From assembly GCA_037176725.1 (NCBI GenBank), contig JAZBRS010000044.1, positions 5,208,001 to 5,272,000 on the forward strand: a DNA stretch of 64,000 nt, read 5' to 3'. The notes beneath the pieces were generated by a model, which worked only from the letters and a program-made list of their open reading frames with translations, did no database searches and had not been told where the DNA came from. Positions 31,801 to 42,145 of the stretch are shown in pieces. Origin of the DNA: Posidonia oceanica. Lineage: Eukaryota > Streptophyta > Magnoliopsida > Alismatales > Posidoniaceae. The position numbers and the translations under genes are program-made. The number at the start of each line of letters is the position of its first letter. Within the stretch, counting starts at the first letter, position 1.

Positions 31801-34462
31801 GGGAAGAAAATACCTCCTCCCGCGTCTGGAACGTGCTCCCGACGTCGGTGGGCTCTGCAGATGCCGGCGACGGTCGTCCGGAGTGTGCGGGGGTCGTCAG
31901 CGGCTGGCGATCGCCCAGATCTGCTCCACGGAGTCCTCCGGTTCTTCCTGGACGCTCGGAGCGGAGTTCTGCGGCCCGGAGAGGAAGGTCGGATTTTTGG
32001 GTGCTGCAGGTATCGCCTGAGGTCGGGGGAGCTGGTTGTCGCCCTCTGGACCGAGCGGAGGCTTTCGGCAGGCAGCTGGAGGTTCGGGGATGGTGTTTGG
32101 AGGGTCGAACAGCGGTTCTGGAGACTGTGGGTGGAGTTTGCCGGTGGAGTGAGTTTTGGATAGAAACGGAGCAAAGTGTTTGTAGTGGGGCGTTTCGCCT
32201 GTGGTGGGGGAGAAGGCTGAAGGTCGGGTGCCTCTGGAAGGTGGTGTCTTGGCGAATAACGGGGTCGAGTTTGGGAGGATGTGGTAGACTGTAGTTCGGG
32301 GAATTCCAGAAGGGAAGAGAGTTGGGTTCCAGTTGGGTTTCAGGTGGATTCAGGCGAAATGTGGGTTGCTTTCGGTGTAGAAAGAAGGGGAAGAGTTGCA
32401 GGAGGCTTGGGTGAGGTTGGGGGGTGAATTCTGGAAGGTTCAGAAGGCGTTTCGGGCTCTGGTTTGCTGCGGAAGGGAGAGGTGGAAGGTCTGCGATTCT
32501 CGGTGGATTTCTGAGAAAAATCGCTCTCTCTCTCGCTGGGGATTCTACTGGAATCGGGGTCCTTCTCTCCCGGGATCAATCCTCTACCTTTTCTCCTCTC
32601 TTCTCCTCCTGAAATTCACTCTGATTTTTCTCCCTTTCTCCTCGGTTTCTGATGACTTCTATTCTTGGCTTTGCAGGTCTGCCGGCATTGAATGCCGCGG
32701 AGTGGCGATGGCAGGAGCACGGACGGAGTTCGGCGCACGCCCGTCCGGCTCGAGCAGGAGGTGGCAGACCGTTGCAGGGCTGCAGGCGGCGAGCACTGTA
32801 GCTCTGCAAGCGCGGGAGAGGGTGAGGAGGACGACGGCCGACTGTAGCTGCGGACCGGGCCAGAGGATTTGAAAAAAAGGAGAAAAAAAGAAACGGGCTG
32901 ATGAGCCCAGTAAGGAAGAAAGGAAAAGATAAAAAAGAAGAAAGAAAGAAAGATGGAAGAAAGGAGAAAAATAAAATAGAAAAAAATAAGATAAAAATAA
33001 ACAAAAATATTAGGTGAATTGGGTTGTAGGTTAGGTGTTTAATTGGATTTTTTAATGACTGTTTTCAGGTTAATTAATGTGTTTTAGGCTTGATTAGGGT
33101 TTTAGGGTTTTATTTTGTTTTTAATTTGTTTTCCACTTGATTGGGTGTTGGTTAAATCTTTTTAATTTGTTTTTAAAATTGTGTTTTCTTGTTAAGTATT
33201 TTAGGATGTTAATTAGGATTTTTAGGATTTATTTTCATATTAATTAGAGTGGGTTTTGGGCCTTTTTTAGTTTTAGTCTTTTAGGATTTTCTTTCTTAAG
33301 TCTTTTGAATTATGTTAGTTTCTCTTGATGTTTTTTAGTTAGGTTTTTTCCTGGTTTGATTAAGTGTTCTTAAGTCTTTTAACTGTATTTTCTTTTCTTT
33401 TTTTTTTAATTAAGTTTTGTGTTGTTTTTTTCTTTATGTTTATTAGGTTAAGTCTTTTGTCTCCTTTGATTACTTGCTTTAATGTTTGATTTTTAATTCT
33501 TCTCTTTAGGGTTTGTTTTTTAATTCTTTTGGTGGGGTTTTTATTTTTGGTAGGTTCTGACTTTATTTCAGTTTTTTACTTGATTTTACAGTATTTTCTT
33601 TTAGTTTGTTTTGCATTTTTTAGTTTGCATGCTTGATTTTCTTTTTAGCTTGATTTAGTTAAGTTTGAGTTTTTAATCACTTGTTTAATGTTTTTTAGTT
33701 GATTTTCTTGGAATTCTGATTTGTTTCTTTTATGTTTTGGGGCTTTACAGATTTTTAAGGATTTTCATGGATTTTGCAAAAGAAAGAAGAAGGAAAAGAA
33801 AAAAGAAGAAGAAAAGGGAAACAAGAGAATAAAAGGGGGAAATAGATAGGTTTGAGGGAAAAGACTTTTAAAATTCAGGGAAAATGCTAAAAATAAAATA
33901 AAAATAGGAATAAGATAGAGAAGGGATAGGAGTACAAAGAGGGCCCACAGCCAAGCCAGAAAAAGGGCAAGAAGGGGATGAAAAGAGAGGCGATAATCAG
34001 GAGAGAGAGAGGAGAGAGAAAACGATAATCCCAGAGAGAGAAAACAATAATTTGGCCAAAAAGGGGTCTTAGAGGTCTCGGAAAGGGGTGAAATTTGGCG
34101 GGTGTGGGGTCTAGAGTTTCTAGTTTTGGTCCCAGGGTTTTGGTTTGGTTTTGAGGAAGTTTCGGAGGGGTTTTGAGGTGTAGAAAAAGGGTATTTTTGC
34201 CTAAGTTTCCTAGGTTTTTTGGGAGGGGTCTGGTTTGAATTTTTGCAGGCTTTTTGGTAGGTTTGCTAAGTCATCAGGGGTGAGTTTTCCTATGGATTTT
34301 GGTAGGTTTTCAGGCTCGGGAAAGGGGGGTAATTCTAGGTCAGGTTTGGGCTTGTTTCGAGGGGAAAGAAGGAGAGGAAGGTGTGGGTTTGGGTCTAGAT
34401 TCGGGTCCAGCAGCCACCGGAAGGTTCCAAACAATCCAGCCTGTCAAAATGGGGTGTCAACA
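28864..34462 (-). repeat. 3' LTR of element D, 5599 bp
   Basis: Begins TGTAGCGATCCCAGTG (plus) and ends GGGGTGTCAACA. Zones on the plus strand: conserved end (28864-29560), 30-bp array (29570-30370), AAATGCAA-rich repeats (30640-31440), GC-rich block (31500-32870), AT-rich part with TTTTAGG pieces (33000-33760) and a GA-rich part (33770-34060). Open frames in the GC-rich block have no recognisable domain. Confidence 0.95.
29570..30370 (+). repeat. 30-bp tandem array in 3' LTR D, about 27 units
   Basis: The unit is GCACGCAAAACGGAGCGAGA plus ten variable bases, ordered in a higher-order pattern of a few unit types. Because 30 is a multiple of three and no unit contains a stop in some frames, a 345-codon plus-strand frame (29459-30496) and minus-strand frames run through it. 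I take these as by-products. Confidence 0.9.
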
Positions 34463-34476
34463 GATGCCCCTCCCTG
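34463..34476 (-). promoter_or_regulatory. Polypurine tract of element D
   Basis: The minus strand reads CAGGGAGGGGCATC just before the LTR TGTTGACACC. Confidence 0.85.
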
Positions 34477-34926
34477 AGCGAGGCCGAGCGAAGCGAGGCC
34501 GCTGCTCAGGGTTGACGGGACACCCCATTTGACCGGCGAGAGCAGAGGGTTGCTATCGGCGTGAGCCACTTATCCGGCGGATGCGCCGACCATCGTGGAT
34601 CGTTGCCGTAATGCAATGCGCAGGTGCAAATGGATGAGATGCAATGTATGCGATGCATGCTAATGCGGATGCAATGCAAAAATTAGTGTTAGAGTTAGTA
34701 CCGATGGGGGGAACCGAAGCGACGCGGGTGACGCTGGCGATGCTGACGACGCTGAAGAGGGACGTTGCGGTGCACCGCGGAGCTTGACGGGAGGTTCAGA
34801 CCTGCCACAAGACGAAGGATAGCCAGAGCCACAAAGGCGCGACGGGAGAGGTGGACCTTTTCCCGGACGCAGAGGGATGCGGGGCTCCGTCTTTTGGGAC
34901 GAAGTCGCGCGGGGAGGTGATAAGTT
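34477..34926. other. Element D 3' untranslated region before the arrays
   Basis: GC-rich, non-coding, with a palindromic stretch around GAGCGAGGCCGAGCGAAGCG. No gene recognised. Confidence 0.4.
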
Positions 34927-36072
34927 GTCGGACTTATCGACCGGATGAGTTTCGGATCATCAGCCGAGGGCGATAGTTTACGGTCCTATCAACCGGAACG
35001 ATAGTTTACGGTCCTATCAACCGGAAAGCGCAGTTGTGAGTGATAGTTACTGGATATCAGCCGTATAACATGGTTGCCATAGATAGTTTAGGATATCAGC
35101 CTAGAACGATAGTTTAGGTTATCAGCCTAGATAGATAGTTTACAGTCCTATCAACTGGAAAGGGCAAACCATGAGGGATAGTTACTGGATATCAGCCGTA
35201 TAACGCAAGTACCGGATAGTTTAGGGTATCAGCCTAGATAGATAGTTTAGGATATCAGCCTAGATAGTTTAGGTTATCAGCCTAGATCGATAGTTTAGGT
35301 TATCAGCCTAGCGGCATTGCGAGGGACAGTTACTGGATGTCAGCCGTATAATGCAATTGCGATAGATAGTTTAGGATATCAGACTAGATCGATAGTTTAG
35401 GATATCAGCCTGGATCGATAGTTTAGGATATCAGCCTAGATCGATAGTTTAGGTTATCAGCCTAGATCGATAGTTTAGGATATCAGCCTAGAGATAGTTT
35501 ACAGTCCTATCAACTGGAAAGAGCAATTGCAAGGGATAGTTACTGGATATCAGCCGTATAACGTAATTGCCATAGATAGTTTAGGATATCAGCCTAGATC
35601 GATAGTTTAGGTTATCAGCCTAGATCGATAGTTTAGGATATCAGCCTAGATAGTTTAGGATATCAGCCTAGATCGATAGTTTACAGTCCTATCAACTGGA
35701 AGGGGCAATTACGAGAGACAGTTACTGGATGTCAGCCGTATAACGCAGATGCCGGATAGTTTAGGATATCAGCCTAGATAGATAGTTTAGGATATCAGCC
35801 TAGATAGTTTAGGTTATCAGCCTAGATCGATAGTTTAGGTTATCAGCCTGGCGGCATTGCGAGGGACAGTTACTGGATGTCAGCCGTATAACACAACTGC
35901 GGGCCAACCATGGATCGGCCAGAAGATAGATAGTTTAGGAATATCAGCCTGAGAATAGATAGTTTAGGATATCAGCCTAGGAGTAGATAGTTTAGGAATA
36001 TCAGCCTGGGAGTGGATAGTTTAGGATATCAGCCTGGGAGTAGATAGTTTAGGAATATCAGCCTGAGAGGCG
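34927..36072. repeat. 26-29-bp array of hairpin units (GATAGTTTA family)
   Basis: Roughly 40 units beginning GATAGTT. Several types alternate: TAGG-ATATCAG-CCTA, CAGT-CCTATCA-ACTG, CGGT-CCTATCA-ACCG, and a 28-bp type GTTACTGGATATCAGCC plus GTATAAC. In the first three the four-base arms differ but remain complementary, so the hairpin seems to be kept while its sequence changes. Confidence 0.85.
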
Positions 36073-36180
36073 CTTGATTGATGAATGATCGAGTGACGAG
36101 TGATTGGTTGATGAGTGATTGAGTGCTGGATGATTGATTGCTGAATGATTGATTGATGAGTGCTTGGCTGCTTGATAAGA
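36073..36180. repeat. Short degenerate GATTGATGA repeats
   Basis: Loose repeats of about 12-24 bp such as TGATTGATTGCTGAATGATT. Non-coding. Confidence 0.6.
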
Positions 36181-36625
36181 GGGGGTGAGATCATGACGAG
36201 AGGCTACTTCTAAAGAGGGAGATGAGGTAATGATGAGAGCTATTGCTAAAGAAGGGGGGTGAGGTAATGATGAGAACTAAAGCTGAAGAAGGGGGATGAG
36301 GTAATGATGAGAGCTAATGCTAAAGAAGGGGGATGAGGTAATGATGAGAGCTAATGCCAAAGAAGGGGGATGAGGTAATGATGAGAGCTAATGCTAAAGA
36401 AGGGGGATGAGGTAATGATGAGAGCTAATGCTAAAGAAGGGGGGTGAGGTAATGATGAGAGCTATTGCTAAAGAAGGGGGATGAGGTAATGATGAGAGCT
36501 ATTGCTAAAGAAGGGGGATGAGGTAATGATGAGAGCTAATGCTAAAGAAGGGGGACGAGGTAATGATGAGAGCTAATGCTAAAGAAGGGGGATGAGGTAA
36601 TGATGAGAGCTAATGCTAAAGAAGG
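36181..36625. repeat. 37-bp tandem array, about 12 copies
   Basis: The unit carries GAGGTAATGATGAGAGCTAA then TGCTAAAGAAGGGGGAT. Nearly identical copies imply recent amplification. Confidence 0.9.
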
Positions 36626-36810
36626 GTGATAAGATATCGGACTTATCGGCCGGCAAAAGAGGAGATGAGATAATGATGAGACTGATTGATTGGAAAAGGG
36701 TGATAAGATATCGGACTTATCGGCCGGCAAAAGAGGAGATGAGATAATGATGAGACTGATTAATTGGACAAGGTGATAAGATATCGGACTTATCGGCCGG
36801 CAGAGAGGAG
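36626..36810. repeat. 72-bp tandem array, about 2.5 copies
   Basis: Units contain GATAAGATATCGGACTTATC followed by GGCCGGC, then a GAGATGAGATAATGATGAGA part. They mix motifs of both preceding arrays. Confidence 0.8.
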
Positions 36811-37260
36811 ACGAGAACAAGGGTGAGATACCGTGGGGCGTCTGAAAAGATGCCCCTGGTATCAGGATGATACCAGGGGTTGGTCGAAACGTCCCTGGTA
36901 TCGAGAAAAGCGAAGGGTGGACAAAACTGACGTGTTTGTTAAACGAGTAGTTTGGGGTACCAGCCCGAAGGAGACTCAACCGGGGATGTCCGGTGGCAGG
37001 TCGGACGGCACGGGTTCGCGGAGGTCCTGGAGCTTGGGTCGTTTGCTGAGGACTTTCCTGCGTCATGCGAGCAATCAGTCGGGCCAAGGGGCCTCCGGAC
37101 GTGAGCGACGAGGAGCATAGAATGCGTGATCAGCTTTGAAATGTGAACAGCCAGCCCAAAACAGTTTTGCATTGATAGAATTATTGGTTACATGTCCGTG
37201 ACAGGCCAAAGAGTACAGCACAAATTGAAAGGAAGACGGGACGACAGCTGCATGATGGCT
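36811..37260. other. Spacer between arrays and the PMD-like gene
   Basis: Contains inverse pieces CCCCTGGTATCAGGATGATACCAGGGG (26 bp with arms CCCCTGGTATCA and TGATACCAGGGG, near 36854). This is a strong perfect hairpin downstream of the gene on its own strand and might act in 3' end formation. Confidence 0.5.
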
Positions 37261-38526
37261 CTAGCTGATTCGGGCCTTCTTTGATCTCCCAGAGTCAGGG
37301 AACAAGGGACCGCTCGGCGGAACTTCGTCAATGGGCCAGAGGTCCTGCACTTCAGTGATGTACTCAGGGGTACACCCTACACCTCTTATTGCAGCGATGT
37401 CTGTTGATCGCACCCCATGCTGCATCAGGTTGGCCAGCTCCTTCGTGGGGGCAATTGTACTGAGGAGATATTCTTGAAGGAGCTTGGGCGCTGTGCTGTC
37501 GACAAAGGCGTCCTGCTGGAAGCCGAACTGACGCATGACTCTGATGGGGTGATATTCTACATCCGCAGTAAATCCTGGTAGCACAACCAAACGCATGTCG
37601 CGTGTATTGAAGAAAACAGTGAATGCTTCGGCTGCAGAAGGAATGATGCGCCATGTGACTGTGTCATCTGTCAGTCCCGATAGTCTTTCATATTCTTCCT
37701 TGACGCTCTTGACTGCCTTGGCATGGCCGCTGCTGCAGTAGGCCTCGAAAGCATGCACTTGGGGGCGCAGAAGGTTCATCTCAGTGTGCGCTGCTAGCCA
37801 GACCTGAATGAATGCTCCGCAGCCATGAAAGTGGCGGCAGCGATGCGAGATGCGGTCTAGACCGCGGTAGGTTTCTGCCAAGACAACCGGTGCTAGGTCT
37901 ATCCGGTGAGTCACCACGGCGAGTGCTATTTCAGCGATCTCGACAGCCACTGTTACCTTACCATGAGTAAAGACCAGCTCGCCTAGGAAACGGGTGACAA
38001 ACCCTCGGAGCCACAGCTCGTCTCCGAGTTCAGTGCGCTTTTCCACAATATCATCAAAGTACGCTAGGCGAAGCAGAGGCATGGGCCCGCTGGTGCAAAT
38101 CAGTTTCTGCTGGCAACTTCGGGTAGAGAGGCCGGTCAGCTGTTTCAGGACTGCGATGTATCCGTCACGCCTCATGAAGATGGGTGGCCCTAGGATCTTG
38201 GAAAAACCACAGATTCGACGCACTTCTTCTAGTGTAGGTGTCAGTTCAGTTCTGCCGAAACGGAAGACATGGTGTGCTGGTTTCCAGAATCGCGCAGCAG
38301 CACACAGAAGATGGCGGCTCACCTCTACATCAGCAGCCCTGAGCAGTTTGGTCGGAATGCCCCACAGGCGCAGCTTCTCACAGTCATCTTTGGTAAGCTT
38401 GCCGATCCATTCTCGCAGGATTTCAGAACAGTGTGTGGGGGTTACCAAGGTGGGGAAACCCATTGCACAAATCGCAGGACGTGGGCAGTCGGCTGTTACA
38501 AGAGTCTTTAGATACCTGTTTGCCAA
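37261..38526 (-). CDS. PMD-like (DUF7745-type) protein of element D, sense strand
   Basis: An intact 421-codon frame on the same strand as gag. An N-terminal helix-rich part (LREWIGKLTKDDCEKLRLWGIP) leads to the block LLCAAARFWKPAHHVFRFGR followed by ELTPTLEEVRRICGF. This pattern belongs to plant mobile domain relatives often annotated as DUF7745 in retroelement-associated plant proteins. Later blocks include WLRGFVTRFLGELVFTHGK, VVTHRIDLAPVVLAETYRGLDRI and a basic C-terminus (SGRSKKARIS). It follows gag-pro by 1.3 kb and precedes the hairpin arrays. Unlike B and C, it is not antisense and shows no clear intron. Being intact in a young element suggests selection or recent origin. Function unknown. 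Confidence 0.7.
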   Translation of the reverse strand: MANRYLKTLVTADCPRPAICAMGFPTLVTPTHCSEILREWIGKLTKDDCEKLRLWGIPTKLLRAADVEVSRHLLCAAARFWKPAHHVFRFGRTELTPTLEEVRRICGFSKILGPPIFMRRDGYIAVLKQLTGLSTRSCQQKLICTSGPMPLLRLAYFDDIVEKRTELGDELWLRGFVTRFLGELVFTHGKVTVAVEIAEIALAVVTHRIDLAPVVLAETYRGLDRISHRCRHFHGCGAFIQVWLAAHTEMNLLRPQVHAFEAYCSSGHAKAVKSVKEEYERLSGLTDDTVTWRIIPSAAEAFTVFFNTRDMRLVVLPGFTADVEYHPIRVMRQFGFQQDAFVDSTAPKLLQEYLLSTIAPTKELANLMQHGVRSTDIAAIRGVGCTPEYITEVQDLWPIDEVPPSGPLFPDSGRSKKARIS

Positions 38527-39820
38527 GACTGTGAATCATCAGAGCTCATATAGGTACAAAAACCATCGTAGGAAAGCAGATTCCGAAACTGGTAGAAATA
38601 GGTGCAACACATTTAGCAGTAAACATTCAGATTATGGCAATCGAACATGTATAAGCATAAGGGCATTCTGTTGATGTAGCGGGGACTGTCGGGAACCCCG
38701 GGTTGTCGCAGCCTGACGGTGCCAACGCATGCTAAGTAGAGGTACTGTCTCAGCGCTGGAGTAAGCCTTTGCGGAGTGGGATGATCGGAGAGGGTGGAGA
38801 TGACTGGAAAATGCAGATGCGTGTGATTTGGTGTAATTTGCCCTCAGTATCGGGGTGCTTTGGTGCCTGCTGTATGGAAAGGGAGCGGTCCTTAACTCAC
38901 CGGACTCTACTCAGACTCCTAACTTGTTGGTGGCGCTCGAGGAAAAAGTGTTGGTGATGTTTGGTGGTGGTGTAGAGAGGACGGGCTCCATGTCAAACTC
39001 TCAAGGACTTACACTCACTCCTACCTCTTTCTTCTCTCTTTTTTTTTAATGTCGGTGTGCAGAGCTCTCCTCATTCCTATTTTGGAAGCAAGGAGAACTC
39101 GACCCGGGCTTTGACTCTTTTCTGGGGTAGGTGAGCGGTGCGGGGTTACGCGGCCTGCCTTTATTCTCTTCTTCTTTTTTCCTTTTTTTTTTCTTCTTTT
39201 CTTCTTCTTTTTTTTTGTGGGAATGGGGCCTTTCCCCTTTCTTTTCTATCATTCTCCTTTTGTTTTTTTTTTCTTCTTTTTTTTTGTTCCTTTTTCCTTT
39301 TTCATTTTCCTTCTTTTTTTGGCTTGCAGGTTTCCGCTGTCCCCTCCCCCAGAGGAGATGGGCGTTAGGGTCTTTCGGGTACAGACTTTTGGCTTTCTTT
39401 TTCTCTCTCTTTTTCCGCACATCTGGGCTGGGATATGTACTGCTTTCTGACTAACACTTAGCACTCTTCTAATGGGCGTAAGTCCTTAGGGGTTTGGGCA
39501 TTTCGCCCGCTCTCATTGAGTGGTGGCTCCCTCACTAGTCAAGACATCTAAGTAGCATCGGGTGAGGTCGGGAGACTCCTTTCGCAGCAGGCAAGCACCT
39601 CCGGTTTTCATCACCGGGCAAAAATGCAATGTATGATTTGATGAGGAATGTGAACGGGATGAGCAAGGATGCACAGGAGTGCTGCAATGTCAGGAAGTGT
39701 AGGAAATGGGATGAAGTGAAGCAGGGAGTAGATAGAGTGAAAAGAGATGCGAAGACATGCAAGTGGTGAAGATATGACAAGTGGGAGGAAGGATCCGCAA
39801 GGGCTTCTCCCAGCTACTGA
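38527..39820. other. Element D spacer with long pyrimidine-rich tract
   Basis: From about 39160 to 39430 the plus strand is nearly pure T/C (A/G-rich on the element's coding strand). It sits after gag-pro where B and C have their A-rich minisatellites after pol. At 39809-39840 the minus strand reads a short frame ending CYLKKYYQ, which resembles the LKRYYP end of Tat integrases. Otherwise no gene. Confidence 0.5.
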
Positions 39821-39880
39821 TAGTACTTCTTGAGGTAGCACATGTTGATCGGCTCGGACTGCTCGATCTGGTCCATGTCC

Positions 39881-42145
39881 TCAAGAGTTTCTGTATCCTC
39901 GGCGCACGGCCTCTGTTCTGACAACTTCTCCCGTCTGCTCTGCTGCTGATGATACTGCTGCATGTTCTGCTGACACTGCTGAAGGCCTTGCTGGCTCTGT
40001 GACTGATACTGCTGATAACTTTGCTACTGAAATTTCTGACAACTCTGTCACTGATTCTGCTTTCTGTTCTGTTGCCGTTGTTGTGTGATCCACTGGTGCC
40101 TCTTCTTCTGAATCTGCTAATGTACTTGTGGAAGGCATATGCTGTACGAGCCAACTAGACCCACCCTCGGTTTGAAGGGTAATGAGCTCGTCGGGTCTGA
40201 GAGAATCCGACACCACTGAGCTTTCTCCTAGGACCATGATGGAGGTGGGGTCCTCTCGCAGAGGAGGATCCGTAACTACGGCTTTTCCTTTCCTTTCTGC
40301 GGCTTGGTGCTGTGCTTGGTCTTCTACTATGGATTCGAGCTGTTCCTGGTAAAGTAGCTCCAAATCAGACATCCATGAGTCGACTTGGGCTTCTATCGCC
40401 CCTTCTTCTTCCTCATCTGGAGGTGAATCGACATAGTAGGCGCCGAGGGCCTGAGGCGCTGGCTCGGCTGCGAGATGGATTACTGTCTCTGGTACTTGTA
40501 TCTTCTGACTCACGGGCGCGCCTGATTGCGACTGTCCCGGCAAGGGAGACCCAGATGGTCTAGTCAGAGGGATTGCAGATGGATATGCTGCCAGAGTGAC
40601 TGCTGCTGTCAGAGGATGGGCAGAGGTGCTCTCTTGAAGGCCCGAGGGCTGGGAGACCGCGATGCTCAGCTGGTTCTCCGTGACTGATGATGACGACGAG
40701 AGCTCGGCCTCCGATGCTATAGGATCTGGCCATGAAAGTCGCCGGTCTGCGGCAAGGGGGTGCATGACTGATTGAGCGGGCTGTATTGCCTGTGATGCGG
40801 CTCCTGAAAAGGGCTGAGCTGTGCTGCTGACCGAACTCAGCGATTGACCTTTCTGCGAAGGTGGTAGTTGCACTGATGCGACAATGGTTGCATGCGAACT
40901 GACTGACTGTGCTTGAATTGGTGCTGGTATTGCTGACATGACTGCAGGAGAATCAAAGACTGCCAAATCTGCCAAGGGTTCTGTCAAGTCTGCTGCTTCA
41001 TGATCCTCAGTCGGAAGGACTGAACACACTGATCGAGGTGCTGTTGGGCTTGGCTGGCTCCCACTACAAGTCTGAACTGCCCCCGTCGTGCCCGACTGTT
41101 CCTCGTTTGAGTAGTAGTCCTCAACGCAGACCCAGTCCTCCTCCGGTGGCGGAGGGCTTTGACACGGCTCCGACTGCACTACGGCTTGAACTGCACCTGA
41201 GTCCAGGATACCTGCGCTCGTGAAATTGGCCAAGTTCCGAGGTATGACCATTCTCTGATTCTTTGCTTGCGGGCGCTTGCCTTTATCGGAGTGAGGGTCA
41301 TAACCTAGACCCTCGTTGTCTCTTCGTTCTTCTGCCATGATTGGTTCGGCGATTCCTTGGCCATGTCGCCCGAGCGGTGTCCCTTTGACGTAGCCCCATC
41401 TGTGACAAACGTTCTCGACCATCTGAAAGGGGTTGTTGTGAACGGCCAAGGAGTTGACACGCTCAAGATCTGGTAAAAAGTTAACCGGCTCGCACCGATT
41501 AACGCGATACAAGGCGTTCGAGAGATCAGGATCAAAGGGGACAGTCCGCGAAGAGATAGAGGAAATCGCCTCGATCCGCTCCTTCTCAAAATTCTCCGCC
41601 ATGACAACGATAACATCGTCGCCTCGGCGGAACTTGATCATGCGATGGAGGGTTGAGGGGATAACCTGATGCTTGTGGAGCCAAGGGCGCCCAAGCAGAA
41701 AGTTGAAATTAGGTTTCAAGTCGACGACGTAGAATTCCACATCGAATGTGACCGGACCAATGATCAGAGGAATAATCAAGATCCCTAGGGCGTCGTGGTG
41801 AGTGTTATCAAAAGCTGTCATTCCCTTTACAGCTGGAGTAATGTCCTCGGCCTTGAATCCGAGCTTGGTTGCTGTTCGCAAGGGACAGACGTTAAGGCCT
41901 GACCCATTATCGACCAGTGCAAGGGGAATGCGAAAGTTCTTGTACTGCACCGTGACAAACAAGGGTTGATTGTGATTAATCCCCGCCGGAGGCAGCTCAT
42001 CACTCGTGAAAGTGATGACCTGGGGCTCCGCGATCATCCCAACCATGCTTTCCAGGGCGGCAGGTTCTATGGCTTGGGATACACGGGCAGCTTGGAACAC
42101 TCGAAGGAAAACCTCGCGGTGCTCGGCCGAAGTGTGTATTAGGTC
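39881..42145 (-). CDS. Element D protease with G-patch and long low-complexity tail
   Basis: Continues the gag frame after a TAG at 42146. The retropepsin-like domain has the active-site block LALVDNGSGLNVCP (about 41897-41920), then FDVEFYVVDLKPNFNFLLGRPWLH. A G-patch-like stretch follows (RWGYVKGTPLGRHGQGI, GLGYDP). The rest, some 480 residues, is Ser/Pro/Gln/Glu-rich with acidic DEEEEGA, and no RT appears. Retropepsins normally cut the gag-pol polyprotein. The frame ends at 39881; a +1 frame next to it carries the integrase-like tail, so a small indel near 39890 may have changed the true end. First Met of the open piece is at 42100. Confidence 0.75.
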   Translation of the reverse strand, partial: DLIHTSAEHREVFLRVFQAARVSQAIEPAALESMVGMIAEPQVITFTSDELPPAGINHNQPLFVTVQYKNFRIPLALVDNGSGLNVCPLRTATKLGFKAEDITPAVKGMTAFDNTHHDALGILIIPLIIGPVTFDVEFYVVDLKPNFNFLLGRPWLHKHQVIPSTLHRMIKFRRGDDVIVVMAENFEKERIEAISSISSRTVPFDPDLSNALYRVNRCEPVNFLPDLERVNSLAVHNNPFQMVENVCHRWGYVKGTPLGRHGQGIAEPIMAEERRDNEGLGYDPHSDKGKRPQAKNQRMVIPRNLANFTSAGILDSGAVQAVVQSEPCQSPPPPEEDWVCVEDYYSNEEQSGTTGAVQTCSGSQPSPTAPRSVCSVLPTEDHEAADLTEPLADLAVFDSPAVMSAIPAPIQAQSVSSHATIVASVQLPPSQKGQSLSSVSSTAQPFSGAASQAIQPAQSVMHPLAADRRLSWPDPIASEAELSSSSSVTENQLSIAVSQPSGLQESTSAHPLTAAVTLAAYPSAIPLTRPSGSPLPGQSQSGAPVSQKIQVPETVIHLAAEPAPQALGAYYVDSPPDEEEEGAIEAQVDSWMSDLELLYQEQLESIVEDQAQHQAAERKGKAVVTDPPLREDPTSIMVLGESSVVSDSLRPDELITLQTEGGSSWLVQHMPSTSTLADSEEEAPVDHTTTATEQKAESVTELSEISVAKLSAVSVTEPARPSAVSAEHAAVSSAAEQTGEVVRTEAVRRGYRNS

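Noticed and set aside
31611..32294. 227-codon frame in the GC-rich block of LTR D (also at 49162)
   Set aside because: GC-rich DNA gives long frames on several frames and both strands; no domain; LTR context.
34927..36072. CRISPR-like array
   Set aside because: No constant repeat with unique spacers; units are contiguous and diverged, in a plant retroelement.
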